NCBI GenBank assembly: GCA_963797535.1
Contig: CAWCPQ010000005.1
Coordinates: 1 to 64,000 of the forward strand
DNA length: 64,000 bases
Direction of reading: 5' to 3'
Source: JAWWOL01 sp963797535
GTDB taxonomy: Bacteria; Actinomycetota; Actinomycetes; JAWWOL01
Shown one piece after another: positions 18,758 through 27,649 of this stretch. The translations under genes and the position numbers were made by a program. Position 1 is the first letter of the stretch, and each line of letters opens with the position of its first letter. The notes under the pieces are model-generated. The model made no database searches. It saw nothing but the letters and a program-made list of their open reading frames with translations, and was not told the DNA's origin.

Positions 18758-18811
18758 GATCCACGGCTGGGACTCGCTGGTTGCAGTGTTCGGCGGTGTA
18801 GACCCGGACCA

Positions 18812-18829
18812 TTGGCTCGGAAGAGCCAA
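18812..18829 (-). terminator. Hairpin downstream of GNAT copy 1
   Basis: TTGGCTC-GGAA-GAGCCAA: a perfect 7-bp stem with a 4-base loop, starting eight bases after the GNAT stop codon. There is no clear U-tract. The stem is preserved in copy 2 by a compensatory change, which supports a real RNA or DNA structure. Confidence 0.6.
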
Positions 18830-18836
18830 GCATCAA

Positions 18837-19292
18837 TCAGTGGATCACCAGCACCATCCGAGGAGCTGAGCCGAACTCTGTGCTAGCGATGCCACAGTGG
18901 GTGAATCCGGCGGCGCCATAGAAACCCATGGCATGAGGGTTGGCCGTTACCTCCAGCCGGTCGACCCCTTGTGCTCGCAACACGTCCGCGATGCGTTTCA
19001 CGAGCGCATCGGCAATCCCCCGCCTCCTCCAGCCGGGGTCGACGAACAGGTCTTCCAACTCAATGACGCCGTCCACCTCTGTCCAGGTCCCGAAGCCCAC
19101 GACCGAGCCGTCCTCCTCCGCCACGTGGGTGCGCCCCTCACTCAGCGCCTCGGGTCCAAGGATCAAATGCTCTGGATGGGCCAGCAGGTTGGCACGGTCA
19201 CCAGCATTCGACAGGGACGCGCTCCGAAACACATCCCTGGCGGCGGGAAGGTCGGCAAGCACACCCAGGCGGATCACCCTGACAGTCTGCAC
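18837..19292 (-). CDS. GNAT acetyltransferase, copy 1
   Basis: A GCN5-related N-acetyltransferase of about 151 residues that transfers acetyl from acetyl-CoA to an unknown amine. The acetyl-CoA pyrophosphate-binding loop is in VDPGWRRRGIADALV (about residues 95-109), followed by RLEVTANPHAMGFYGAAGF, the usual strand and helix near the C-terminus. I choose the GTG at 19292 (GAGG four bases upstream); a GTG 15 bases later is also possible. A near-identical paralogue is at 33149-33604 with about 14 amino-acid differences, so both are probably maintained. Confidence 0.8.
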   Translation of the reverse strand: MQTVRVIRLGVLADLPAARDVFRSASLSNAGDRANLLAHPEHLILGPEALSEGRTHVAEEDGSVVGFGTWTEVDGVIELEDLFVDPGWRRRGIADALVKRIADVLRAQGVDRLEVTANPHAMGFYGAAGFTHCGIASTEFGSAPRMVLVIH

Positions 19293-19544
19293 CGACCTCG
19301 AGTGCCGACGTCGACTTGGCCGGTGCCGTTCCGGCCGATCCAAGGCAGCGCATCGCCGACCTTGCGCCGGTCGCCCATCCCCTTTCCGGCGGACGATCGT
19401 CGTCTGGCCGAGGTGGTGCTTCCCAATCCGATCGCCTTGACGGGGACGCTGGAGCCCGGGCGCATGAAGGTGTTCATCCTCTCGGCTCTCTCTGCTGTGT
19501 CCCTGGACAGCCGTTGAAGCCACCCCTGCACGTGCGTTCGGCGG

Positions 19545-19859
19545 TCAGCTCAACCGGAACCCGTCGTAGTTCCACATGGTCACGCGCTCACCGGTGTACC
19601 AGTCACCGAGCCGAGCTCTCAGTTCCTCGGTTGCCGCGAGGGCCGCCCGGTTGCTGGCTGCCCCTTGTCGAGACGACCCCACCGCGTTCCTCAGCGCATG
19701 CTTGGCCTCGAGAAGCACTGGCAACCACGACCGCTCGCGCAGACCGATGACGGTTGCCGCTACGAGGAACTCGACGTCCAAGGCACCGCAGTCCTGATCG
19801 TAGAGCCTGTCCAGGCTGTCCAGGAGATTATTCAACAGCACTTCATCCTCGGGGGCCAT
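19545..19859 (-). CDS. Hypothetical protein, 104 aa
   Basis: A soluble, mainly helical protein (LLNNLLDSLDRLYDQDCGAL then DVEFLVAATVIGLRERSWLP). No membrane segment. The start is ATG 19859 with a weak GG-rich leader. It resembles small actinobacterial proteins of unknown role; I cannot name a family. Confidence 0.55.
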   Translation of the reverse strand: MAPEDEVLLNNLLDSLDRLYDQDCGALDVEFLVAATVIGLRERSWLPVLLEAKHALRNAVGSSRQGAASNRAALAATEELRARLGDWYTGERVTMWNYDGFRLS

Positions 19860-20170
19860 CTGCCGAACCTACCCGCATGTGCCCGCTACGCGTGTGACTT
19901 CAATCTCCAAGTGGCCCGCGCCCAACGCCCGCTAGGCGCAGGCCGACTCACCGTCATCGACCCAGCGATGAAATCCGAGCACACCTAGCCTGGGTGAACT
20001 CCCCCCAGTCGTCGAAGCCCGACCGGCACACCTACGGGTCGATGGCCGTCGTACGGCTGACATCGTCCCGATAGGGCCCCGTTTCGGCACGAATCGCCGT
20101 CCCAGCAGGCGATCGGTTGCTGCGACGGGGTGAGCAGGTCGGCATATGCCAGAGCAGGAATCCTTTGGCA
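19860..20170. other. Intergenic, no gene seen
   Basis: About 311 bases between two minus-strand genes. Short frames exist on both strands but none has a start signal or recognisable product. Confidence 0.4.
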
Positions 20171-20935
20171 CTATCTGGTCAGCGCCCGGTCCAGGCCTCG
20201 GGCCATCTTCACCCAGTCCGTGAGTATCCAGGGGCTCATCCGCTCATCGGTGGGCCGAGGCGCTACGTGGGCGGCGACAACGAACCCACTGTCGGCCCAG
20301 TCAGGGTCCTTCTTCCGGTGTCGGGAAATCCGGTACGAGTCGGGCCGCGGCGGCATCCCGAGCGTGCGTGACTGCAGCCGGTCCGGGACTCGGTCCAGCT
20401 CGCCCGAAGGAGGAACTCTTCGGCCATCCCAGTCCATCCACACCACGATGGGTGCCACACCGAGGCGGTGGTCGTCGATGCGGCCCACCCGCAATAGGGC
20501 CAGTGCGCCGTTGCTCGCGGTAAAGGCGAGGACGTCGCCGGTGCGAAGGTCCGTGACATTGCGCCACGGCCGGCGCAGGGTCTTTCTGGTCGGCTGCGGG
20601 CCGGTCAACTGCTGCCGCAGCTTCGCCAGCGCAGCGCGACGTTGTCCGAGTGCCGTGGGGCCCGCTTCCTCCCACAGCTCGAGGCCGCGCCCGGTGTCGA
20701 TCACGTCCAGTGCGCGTCCCTTGACCTCGTCATCGAGCCTGCCTACAGATGACTGCGCCGCCGCGAGCGCCAACCACAGCTGGTGCTCCTCGTCGTCGCC
20801 CAGGTGCTGGTAGGCCTCGATCACTCTCGCGGTCGCCTCGTCGTCGGGCACCTGATCGTCGAGCAGCTCTCGGTAGTCACCGCGGACGTCGGAAGCAGTG
20901 TCATCGGAGAAGATCGCCGGACCATGTGCACCCAT
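20171..20935 (-). CDS. Hypothetical protein with DUF4259-like N-terminus
   Basis: A 254-residue soluble protein. The first 80 residues (MGAHGPAIFSDDTASDVRG, then WLALAAAQSSVGRLDDEV) resemble the DUF4259 family, a helical domain of unknown role found widely in actinomycetes. The C-terminal half (TGDVLAFTASNGALALLRVG) looks beta-rich and may be a separate domain. It stands alone. ATG 20935 follows GTCGGG, a modest ribosome binding site. Confidence 0.65.
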   Translation of the reverse strand: MGAHGPAIFSDDTASDVRGDYRELLDDQVPDDEATARVIEAYQHLGDDEEHQLWLALAAAQSSVGRLDDEVKGRALDVIDTGRGLELWEEAGPTALGQRRAALAKLRQQLTGPQPTRKTLRRPWRNVTDLRTGDVLAFTASNGALALLRVGRIDDHRLGVAPIVVWMDWDGRRVPPSGELDRVPDRLQSRTLGMPPRPDSYRISRHRKKDPDWADSGFVVAAHVAPRPTDERMSPWILTDWVKMARGLDRALTR

Positions 20936-21228
20936 CCCGACATTGTGCAGCCTGCAGCTCAGCAGCCATCACACCGCTGCAGTGTCGCGACGAGGCCCTC
21001 GCGCGGCAAATCCACGTGGCAGTTGTCGAACCAGACGTGCGGCTTGACCCGTCGTGGTCAGCTCGACGTCTCGGCCAGTGCCCCGCTCCCAGTCACCGAT
21101 CCCTGACTCGGACACCGTCACCGTGCTCGTGCCGGAGTCGCATCCGCGGTGGCGACTGTGTGTCAGTAGCCGTTGGCTCTCCGGACCCCCCACGTCGTGG
21201 TTGCTGTGTCGTCGATCGACCTTCGCCC
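20936..21228. other. Intergenic upstream of arsR-like gene
   Basis: Divergent gap of 327 bases up to the ArsR start, counting the promoter annotated separately. No convincing gene in it. Confidence 0.4.
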
Positions 21229-21256
21229 TTGACCCATGCCGTTATCGGTATATGGT
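21229..21256 (+). promoter_or_regulatory. Sigma-70-like promoter of the ArsR operon
   Basis: TTGACC (21229-21234), 16 bases, then TATGGT (21251-21256). The start codon is at 21263, so the transcript would have a leader of only a few bases or none. Inferred from consensus only. Confidence 0.5.
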
Positions 21257-21262
21257 GGAGTC

Positions 21263-21604
21263 ATGGCCCGTGCAGCGACGACGTCGGATGTGTTCAATGC
21301 GATCGCCGAGCCGCAGCGCCGGGAGATCCTGATGTTGCTGCGGGCGGGTGAGTGGCCGGTGACCGAGCTGGCCCACGAACTCGGAATGAGCCAGCCGGGG
21401 GCCTCCAAGCACCTGCGGGTGCTGCGCGAGGTGGGGCTGGTGAGGGTCCGCGGGGCAGGCAAGCAGCGCCTCTACGGTCTAGAGGCCAGCGGACTCCGGC
21501 CGGTGCACGAATGGGCGGGCGGGTTCGAGCAGTTCTGGAACGAGAGCTTCGCCCGGCTGGACACCTTTGTGCAGGACCTCAAGCAGACAAGCCAGGAGCG
21601 CTGA
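21263..21604 (+). CDS. ArsR/SmtB-family regulator
   Basis: A 113-residue winged helix-turn-helix repressor. It begins TTSDVFNAIAEPQRREILML and has the recognition helix MSQPGASKHLRVLREVGLV. No metal-binding cysteines are visible, and it belongs to the subgroup that lies next to SRPBCC (AHSA1) genes, as here. The SRPBCC gene starts four bases after its stop. It probably represses its own operon. Confidence 0.9.
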   Translation: MARAATTSDVFNAIAEPQRREILMLLRAGEWPVTELAHELGMSQPGASKHLRVLREVGLVRVRGAGKQRLYGLEASGLRPVHEWAGGFEQFWNESFARLDTFVQDLKQTSQER

Positions 21605-21607
21605 CCG

Positions 21608-22111
21608 ATGTCAGGAACAGCACCCGAAGCCCACGCGGACACGGCGACGGCCGACCGCGCAATAGTGATCTCCCGGGTCATCGACGCGCCACGAGAATTG
21701 GTGTTTATGGCGTACACCGAGGTCCGGCATCTGTCGCGGTGGTGGGGCCCGGAAGGATTCACCACGACCACTCGCTCGTTCGACTTCCGTGAGGGCGGTG
21801 TCTGGGACTTCGTGATGCACGGGCCCGACGGGACCGACTATCAACAGTGGATCACCTGGACCGAGATCGTCCCGCCCGAGCGCATCGTGATACTGCACGG
21901 CCAGTCGCGTGACGACCCGAACGCCTTCGAGTCGACGCTCGTGCTCGCGGCGCACGAGGCTTCAACTCACGTTGTGATGCGCACTGTCTTCCCCACCAAG
22001 AAACTGCGCGACGAGGCCGTGGGCAAGTACCACGTGATCGAGGGCGCCCAACAGACGCTGAGCAAACTCAGCATTTACCTCACCGAATTGCCTACGAAAA
22101 GGGAGAGTTAA
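21608..22111 (+). CDS. SRPBCC/AHSA1-domain protein
   Basis: A 167-residue protein with a hydrophobic ligand-binding cup fold of the Aha1 C-terminal type. Typical signatures are VISRVIDAPRELVFMAYTEV near residue 20, WWGPEGFT, and LSIYLTEL at the end. Ligand unknown. It is co-transcribed with the ArsR gene, and its stop codon shares one base with the next start (TAATG). Confidence 0.9.
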   Translation: MSGTAPEAHADTATADRAIVISRVIDAPRELVFMAYTEVRHLSRWWGPEGFTTTTRSFDFREGGVWDFVMHGPDGTDYQQWITWTEIVPPERIVILHGQSRDDPNAFESTLVLAAHEASTHVVMRTVFPTKKLRDEAVGKYHVIEGAQQTLSKLSIYLTELPTKRES

Positions 22112-22821
22112 TGTCCGGCAAGGCTCGCATCCACAACCTGTCCGTGTCACTGGACGGATTCGCCACCGGCGAGGACCAGACGCTCGAAGCGCCGATGGGC
22201 CACTCCGGACACAGCCACCTCGCGTGGATTTTCGGCACCCGTTTCGCCACGGCCATGATGGGAGGCGAGGGCGGCGCGAACAATGTCGACGACGCCTTCG
22301 CCCAGCAGTGGGGTCCGGGAATCGGCGCCGAAATCATGGGCGCATACAAGTTCGGCCCTCCCGGGTGGCAGGACGACCCGGACTGGAAGGGCTGGTGGGG
22401 CCCGAACCCGCCGTTCCACACCCCCACCTTCGTGCTCACGCACAAGCCGAAGCCGTCGATAGAGATGGAGGGCGGCACGACGTTCCACTTCCTTGACGCC
22501 ACCCCCGCCAAGGCCCTGCAGGTCGCGCTCGAGGCGGCGCACGGCCAAGACGTGCGGATCGGCGGCGGTCCGACCGTCGCTCGGGAGTTCATCGCGGCCG
22601 GCCTGGTCGACTACATTCACATCGTCCAGACGCCGGTACTCTTCGGCCGCGGCGTCCGCCTGTGGGACGGTCTCGAAGGCATTGAGAAGGACTACCACGT
22701 CGAGGCGGTCACCTCACCGAGTGGCGTAACGCACTTCGTCCTGGAGCGGCTCCCCCAAGGCGGTAGCACCGGAGGAGGCGAAGAAGAAGATGCAGCGCGA
22801 TCGCCTTGGCACGCAGAGTAG
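22111..22821 (+). CDS. Dihydrofolate reductase-like (RibD C-terminal) protein
   Basis: A 236-residue member of the RibD C-terminal/DHFR-like reductase family, which usually binds NADPH; the substrate is unknown and need not be folate. It begins IHNLSVSLDGFATG and has the nucleotide-binding DVRIGGGPTVAREFIAAGLV, then FGRGVRLWDGL and a C-terminal THFVLERL strand. Its start overlaps the SRPBCC stop by one base, indicating translational coupling in an ArsR-SRPBCC-reductase operon. Confidence 0.9.
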   Translation: MSGKARIHNLSVSLDGFATGEDQTLEAPMGHSGHSHLAWIFGTRFATAMMGGEGGANNVDDAFAQQWGPGIGAEIMGAYKFGPPGWQDDPDWKGWWGPNPPFHTPTFVLTHKPKPSIEMEGGTTFHFLDATPAKALQVALEAAHGQDVRIGGGPTVAREFIAAGLVDYIHIVQTPVLFGRGVRLWDGLEGIEKDYHVEAVTSPSGVTHFVLERLPQGGSTGGGEEEDAARSPWHAE

Positions 22822-22828
22822 GCAGCTG

Positions 22829-23097
22829 ATGATCGTTTACTCGGCCAAGACCTCCCTCAACGGCTGCGTCAACGACGCAACCCGCGGCTTCCGCTGTGCG
22901 AGAGCCCGCCGAGGGAGATGAACGCATTCGTCAACGAGCAGGAGCGCAGCGTCAGCACCACCTCTACGGACGCTGGCTATACGAGGTGATGCGGGACGGG
23001 AAACGCTGACGACGACGAGCCGATCACCAAGCAGTACGGGCAGATCTCGCGCGCCGCCGACAAGGTTGGACGACTGGGACGGCCAATGGCTGGTCAA
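22829..23097 (+). pseudogene. Second DHFR-like gene, decayed
   Basis: Pieces in different frames read MIVYSAKTSLNGCVND, then MNAFVNEQERSVS, HHLYGRWLYEVM, and DEPITKQYGQISRAADKV. This is the order found in the small DHFR-like family (YSANTSLDG...YGRRMYEVM...RAADKVVYS). At least three frameshifts separate them and the C-terminal half is missing. It lies eight bases after the intact DHFR-like gene, so it was probably part of the same operon. Confidence 0.65.
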
Positions 23098-23157
23098 GCA
23101 CGACGTCCCGTCTCGGCCCCGCGGCCGCCCCTAGCCGCGCATCGGGATACTGGGCTG

Positions 23158-23433
23158 GTGTTCAGTCTCCTGGTACTCGACGTCATAGCCGTCTCCACGA
23201 TTGGCATCGGCCTGGAGGTGCGAGTCCAAGCAGGAACCCTGCGTGTTGGTGACCGAGTTCAGACGGCGAGAACGCCCCAGGGCGAGCGACTCAACGTCGA
23301 CTTGGAGGCGAGATTCCTTCATCTGTCCCCCGACGCGGCAATCGAGGAACTAGAGGCGAGCAACGCCGGCTTCGCCACGCTGTACGGCCTGTATCCCAAC
23401 GGCGTCGAGGCCGGCTGGGAACTCGACGGCTGA
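23158..23433 (+). CDS. Small beta-barrel protein, EF-Tu domain-2-like
   Basis: About 91 residues from GTG 23158. The segment IGIGLEVRVQAGTLRVGDRV resembles the second, beta-barrel domain of translational GTPases (where a GxxxxGxVxxGxLxVGD pattern recurs), but there is no GTPase domain. It is a stand-alone domain of unknown role. An ATG at 23086 in the same frame would fuse it to debris of the dead reductase gene and is unlikely to be the start. Confidence 0.5.
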   Translation: MFSLLVLDVIAVSTIGIGLEVRVQAGTLRVGDRVQTARTPQGERLNVDLEARFLHLSPDAAIEELEASNAGFATLYGLYPNGVEAGWELDG

Positions 23434-23542
23434 TAGGAAGGCGGCGGCCGCGCCCTCCCCGCTGATGCGGCGCCGATCCAGGAGCCACCCTCCCGCAGGT
23501 CCGTCGCGGCAGCGGATCCGCGGCCGGGACGTAGCTGGCGCG

Positions 23543-24109
23543 TCAGCGACGCGCGTTGAGGGTGATCTTGATGCCGACGTGTTGGTGGCCATTTCGTAGT
23601 CCGCGGTGGTAGCTCACGTCCGCGCCGGCGATGTCGACGGTGCCCGGTTGGTGCGGGGTCACCTGAAGGACGAGCGTCGTCTGTGAACCGAGGTTCACCG
23701 GGCCCGGCCTGAAGTCGGTCACAGCGGTGCAGTCGGCACCTGGTGAGGACACGATCCCGCCGCCGGCGCCGGTCCCGGCGCCGGTGCACAACAGCACCCG
23801 CACGGTGGCACCGGCGGTGTTGGTCACGATCCGTGGGACCACGCTCTCGAGGTCCAGGCGAACTGTGTCAGGTCCCTTCGTTGCCGGGTAGACCATCAGG
23901 CCGGCGTAGGTCGCGGCACCCACCGCCACCGGAGCGCCCTCGGCGGAGCCGTAGCCGGTGAGGGCTGTGTCGGCGTCGCGCCACCGCAAGAACCCTGCGG
24001 TGGCCACGACCAGCACCACGACCCCCGTGGCCAGCAGCACCCAGCGCCGCCGCCTCGCGGCCGGCCCAGGTCGCGGTGCCGTTATGACAGCATCGTCTAC
24101 GTCGGTCAT
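23543..24109 (-). CDS. Membrane-anchored hypothetical protein
   Basis: A 188-residue protein with a short basic cytoplasmic N-terminus (ARRRRW), one membrane segment (VLLATGVVVLVVATAGFL, about residues 22-39) and an extracellular beta-rich domain of about 150 residues containing two cysteines (LLCTG and ADCTAV). ATG 24109 is preceded by AGGGGGG. Function unknown; the layout resembles actinobacterial DUF4232-type surface proteins, but I am not sure. Confidence 0.65.
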   Translation of the reverse strand: MTDVDDAVITAPRPGPAARRRRWVLLATGVVVLVVATAGFLRWRDADTALTGYGSAEGAPVAVGAATYAGLMVYPATKGPDTVRLDLESVVPRIVTNTAGATVRVLLCTGAGTGAGGGIVSSPGADCTAVTDFRPGPVNLGSQTTLVLQVTPHQPGTVDIAGADVSYHRGLRNGHQHVGIKITLNARR

Positions 24110-24374
24110 CTGCCCCCCTGGTGGTGGGGCCAGCCTGACCGACCAACCCGACCCGGTCAAGCACAGGTGAGGGTGCGGTCCATCGTTTCCAAGCGTTCCG
24201 GTCCCTCATCGGGACGAGGCAACCTGAATGACTGGCGCGTGGCCGCGGTTGCGCCGGATGACGTTGGACGACTGCGACGGCGCGGCCCTTGTGCGGTCTG
24301 GTCCGCTCCAGGCCGCGATTGAACCGTCCATGCCCCGCGTCGAGGCGATCGCCGTCGTCTGGGAGTTCCACCGC

Positions 24375-24770
24375 TCAGCCGGGATGAGGCAACGCGCCTT
24401 CTGCCAGGAGAGCCTCATGCGCTGCTCGGAACGCCTGACGTCCGGCGGGCGTGCCGCAGTAGACGGTGGCGTGAATGAGTACTTCCTTGATCTCGTCGAC
24501 GGATACGCCCGTAGCCAGCGCGCCCTTCACGTAAATGCCCAGCTCGTCGGAGCGGCCCAGCGCCGTCAGGATCGCAAGATTCAGCATGCTCCGTGTCTTG
24601 CGATCCAGACCTGGCCTGCTCCAGGCGTATCCCCACGCCCACTCGGTCACAACGCGTTGAAATGCCATCATGAACTCGTCAGTGTCAGCCAGGTTCGCGT
24701 CGACGTACTCAGCACCCAGCACATCTCGGCGGGCCTGAAGGCCCCTGTCGAACAGTTCGCTTTCTGCCAT
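24375..24770 (-). CDS. Carboxymuconolactone decarboxylase family protein (PcaC-like)
   Basis: 131 residues, the usual length of gamma-carboxymuconolactone decarboxylases. Signatures: RRDVLGAEYVDANLAD, FQRVVTEWAWGYAWSRPGLD, RSMLNLAILTALGR and IKEVLIHATVYCGTPAGRQA. It lacks a CxxC pair, so it is of the decarboxylase rather than the peroxidase type. No beta-ketoadipate genes are near, so its substrate is unclear. GAGGAAGG lies upstream of ATG 24770, at a somewhat long spacing. Confidence 0.85.
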   Translation of the reverse strand: MAESELFDRGLQARRDVLGAEYVDANLADTDEFMMAFQRVVTEWAWGYAWSRPGLDRKTRSMLNLAILTALGRSDELGIYVKGALATGVSVDEIKEVLIHATVYCGTPAGRQAFRAAHEALLAEGALPHPG

Positions 24771-25026
24771 GGCGGGCTTGTCCTTCCTCGTCGGAGACCT
24801 GTACCGCAGTTGATGTATGACCCGCGCTTAGGGCGCGCCCGATCATTACTGTTCCCGGATCAGCGGACATGGCTCCTAGTGTCGCGCGCGAATGCGTGCG
24901 GCTCGGTCGCCGCCCCACGGGACTCAATCCGAGCTCTGGCGCCTCTCCAACAAGCGCCAGCACGATCCCCGGCCGATATTGGGACCTCGCACCGGATGTC
25001 GTTCCCTCTGCGGATAGCCTTGCCGG

Positions 25027-25512
25027 ATGGACCAGGCGGACTGGGATGCTGTCGTCGCCGTCGATTGGGCTGCCTACTGCACAACTGCGGCCGCGGACGG
25101 CGGCCCTAGCGAGAGCGTGCCCGACAGCCTTCGCCATCTCATGACTGCGCGGGACCGAGAGACCGGGAACCAAGCTGCCAGCCGCATGCTGAACGCTGTC
25201 GCCCACAACCACTCCGGCATTCTCTTTCCGATCGTCCTCCCTGCGGTGCCCTTCCTCGCGCAAATTGCCGTCGATCCCGAACCGTGGCCCAGCTACGCTG
25301 CCGTCCAGGTGCTCATCGACGTCATCGACTTCAGCATCCATGGCGGACACGTCTCCACTGTCCCCGCCGGGAGTGTGCTGACAGCTCTGCAGCCCGTGCT
25401 ACCTCGACTCGAGACCCTGGCCTACCGCGACACCGATCGGCTTGCCCCGGCCCGAGACGGTGCCCGCGACCTCGTCGAACGGCTTAGGCCAGCGAACTCC
25501 GGCTCCTCCTGA
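25027..25512 (+). CDS. Hypothetical helical protein, 161 aa
   Basis: A soluble helical protein with HEAT-like spacing of hydrophobic residues (GILFPIVLPAVPFLAQIAVD, YAAVQVLIDVIDFSI). Similar proteins occur among actinobacterial orphan immunity-like proteins, but no partner toxin gene is nearby. Function unknown. It converges with the lipoprotein gene on the other strand. Confidence 0.6.
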   Translation: MDQADWDAVVAVDWAAYCTTAAADGGPSESVPDSLRHLMTARDRETGNQAASRMLNAVAHNHSGILFPIVLPAVPFLAQIAVDPEPWPSYAAVQVLIDVIDFSIHGGHVSTVPAGSVLTALQPVLPRLETLAYRDTDRLAPARDGARDLVERLRPANSGSS

Positions 25513-25588
25513 ACCCGGCCAGAGATCAACTGATTAGGCAGCGTGCCCACCGCGGGGGTCCGAGCGGGTCGCGGCGTCGCACCCGGCG

Positions 25589-26089
25589 TTAGTTTTCGGC
25601 AAGGTGGCCGTAAGGGACGATGCACGTCCCGGACGGCAAACCGGACGGCTGATCCGGTTTCTCGGTGATGGTGCCGGTGCGCCCGGAGGCCAGCAGGTAG
25701 ATCTCCAGACGTACCGGGGAGAACGAGATCGCGTGGCACCCGGCCGGCCAGACAGTCGGGGCATTCGGCTGCGGTGCGGAGCTGGTCACCGTGCACGTTG
25801 TGACCATCTCGTTGCTGGTGGCATCGTCGGGGTGCAGAGCCGGTGCGGCGACTTCGTGTTGATCGGTCAGGTCGCGTACCAGAGCCCAGGCATATTGCCC
25901 GCTGATGCCAGCCCCACTGATGGTCTCGTGGGGGAATCGCTGTGTCGCAATCGCTATGCAGCGCTGATTCAGAGCGGTGAACGCACGGTTCCAAGCAAGG
26001 CTGCCGGGGCCATCGCCGGCTCCGGAGTGGCCGCAGCCCGTACATCCCACCAGGATCGCGAGCGAACACCACCGCCAGATCCGCGTCAT
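25589..26089 (-). CDS. Putative lipoprotein, 166 aa
   Basis: Begins MTRIWRWCSLAILVGCTGCG, a signal peptide ending in a lipobox-like CTGC, so the mature protein should be lipid-anchored outside the cell. The exported part has four more cysteines in two likely pairs (QRCIAI, TTCTV, AGCHAI, GTCIV). GGAGAG lies upstream of ATG 26089. No family recognised. Confidence 0.7.
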   Translation of the reverse strand: MTRIWRWCSLAILVGCTGCGHSGAGDGPGSLAWNRAFTALNQRCIAIATQRFPHETISGAGISGQYAWALVRDLTDQHEVAAPALHPDDATSNEMVTTCTVTSSAPQPNAPTVWPAGCHAISFSPVRLEIYLLASGRTGTITEKPDQPSGLPSGTCIVPYGHLAEN

Positions 26090-26333
26090 CAACTCTCCGC
26101 TCCCAGGCCACGGCATCCGCCCGCGTGCGACCGGTCTGGGTCACGTCGACCATTGTCGACCGCCCGGCTCTTGAATTGAGCTCTGAGCGTGGCAGGCATC
26201 AAGTCGGCGTGTCTCGGAAGGACGCGGCCGGCCGCGATGGCGATCGTCCAGCGGAGCACCACCCCGCCCGAGAGGAGGATCGATGTGCGGAGCACCCCCC
26301 ACTCGACGACGATCCCGAGCGGCGCGGTTGTTC

Positions 26334-26822
26334 CTAGTCGCCGGCTTCCGGACTCCCATAAAGGAGGCCTCTCTCGAAGAGCCGCCGCGCCGACCACTTG
26401 TCGATCAGTAACTCATCGCCAACGTCCACGACGGCCACCGCGCCATGAGGGTAATGCGCCACGAAGCCCGCGCTGATACGAGTTCCGGACGGGTGCTCCC
26501 AGTACGCCGGCTCTACGCGCTGGATCGGCTGACCGAGATGCTCAGCGAAGGCCGTCGTTTGCACCTCGATCTCGACCTCGACTCGGGCCCGCAGCTCGGG
26601 CATGTCGTAGGACTGGCCCGGCGCTTCGAGCAGGCAGGCGATGCCTCCCCGTCCCGGCGTATGCAGGGCTACCCAGCCCAGAATGTCCACCGAGAGCCAA
26701 ACCGCCAGAGGCTGCAGACCTCGCTCGCCATCATGTACGTACCAACTCGCCGCGAGTCGTTCAATGGTTCCGCCCGTCAGAGCGTCCGGAGCCACCTCCG
26801 GTCGCTCGGACAGAACCATCAT
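26334..26822 (-). CDS. Hypothetical protein, 162 aa
   Basis: A soluble protein without signal or membrane segments. Stretches such as ELRARVEVEIEVQTTAFAEH and AVAVVDVGDELLIDKW suggest a mixed alpha/beta fold. The stop is at 26334. No family or operon context recognised. Confidence 0.55.
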   Translation of the reverse strand: MMVLSERPEVAPDALTGGTIERLAASWYVHDGERGLQPLAVWLSVDILGWVALHTPGRGGIACLLEAPGQSYDMPELRARVEVEIEVQTTAFAEHLGQPIQRVEPAYWEHPSGTRISAGFVAHYPHGAVAVVDVGDELLIDKWSARRLFERGLLYGSPEAGD

Positions 26823-27093
26823 CAGCCCCTACCAGCCAGCACTTCGCATCAACCTACGACCGGGACCTGATCACTACCCCCTCGCGTCCCAGCGATCAGG
26901 GCATGCCGGTGATGGATCCCTGGCCGGGCGCCTGCTGCACAGCGGCCATGGCGTGAAGGACGACACTTGAACTCGTGTCCGCTGGGCAGTGACGTGTCGG
27001 TCACGGGATCGTCAAACCGCCCGCAGCGGCCGAACCGGCGCGGCGCGCGGCACACGCACACAGAAGGAACCACGCAATGAGGATGATGGCCAC

Positions 27094-27516
27094 ATGAGCT
27101 CGGACGCCGCGATCATCAGGACGGACCACCCCGACGCCCTCACCTACAAGCGCGCAGCCGATGCCTTCCGAGCCCGAGACCTCGAAGCAGTGGCGACCAC
27201 CATCCACGAGGACGTGATCTGGCACTTGCCCGGGACCTCGTGGATGGCTAGGGACTGCGAGGGCAGGGGCCCGCTGTTGGCTTACCTGCGAGAGATCATG
27301 CAGCGCACCAACGGCACCTTCAGGCTGCAGGACGTGTACGTTGCAGGCACCGACGACCATGTGCTCGCTGTGAATCGTTTCGGCGCAACCGTCGGAGCAG
27401 AGGAACGGCTCTTCCAGGCCAGTTCGGTCATGCGTTTCCGCGACGGGCGCCAGAAGGAGCGCTGGTTTCACATCCACGACCTGAGCGCTTTCGACGAGTT
27501 CATGACCCGCTTCTAG
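27094..27516 (+). CDS. SnoaL/NTF2-like protein
   Basis: 140 residues with the cone-shaped NTF2 fold signature: ALTYKRAADAFRARDLEAVA, TTIHEDVIWHLPG, a central VYVAGTDDHVLAV and final RFRDGRQKERWFHIHDLSAF. These are small ligand-binding or isomerase-like proteins; the role here is unknown. The ATG at 27094 lies downstream of a GAGGATGATGG leader. It stands alone. Confidence 0.85.
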   Translation: MSSDAAIIRTDHPDALTYKRAADAFRARDLEAVATTIHEDVIWHLPGTSWMARDCEGRGPLLAYLREIMQRTNGTFRLQDVYVAGTDDHVLAVNRFGATVGAEERLFQASSVMRFRDGRQKERWFHIHDLSAFDEFMTRF

Positions 27517-27649
27517 GTGGATGCCGCACCCGGTCCAACACACCGTGGCGGCCGTCGGTCGGGGCTGACCCAGTCGTCAGTCCATCGCTGCTTCCGTAGG
27601 CGATCGCTTTCCGGACAGGTGTTGTTAGTCCGTCTCGGCGATACGCTTC

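Larger units (their letters stand above)
18759..19340. repeat. Acetyltransferase cassette, copy 1
   Basis: About 580 bases highly similar to 33071-33690 in the same orientation. It covers the GNAT gene, its downstream hairpin and about 50 bases beyond. Copy 1 lacks about 40 bases just upstream of the gene relative to copy 2. The IS30 element sits exactly at its left edge. Confidence 0.9.
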
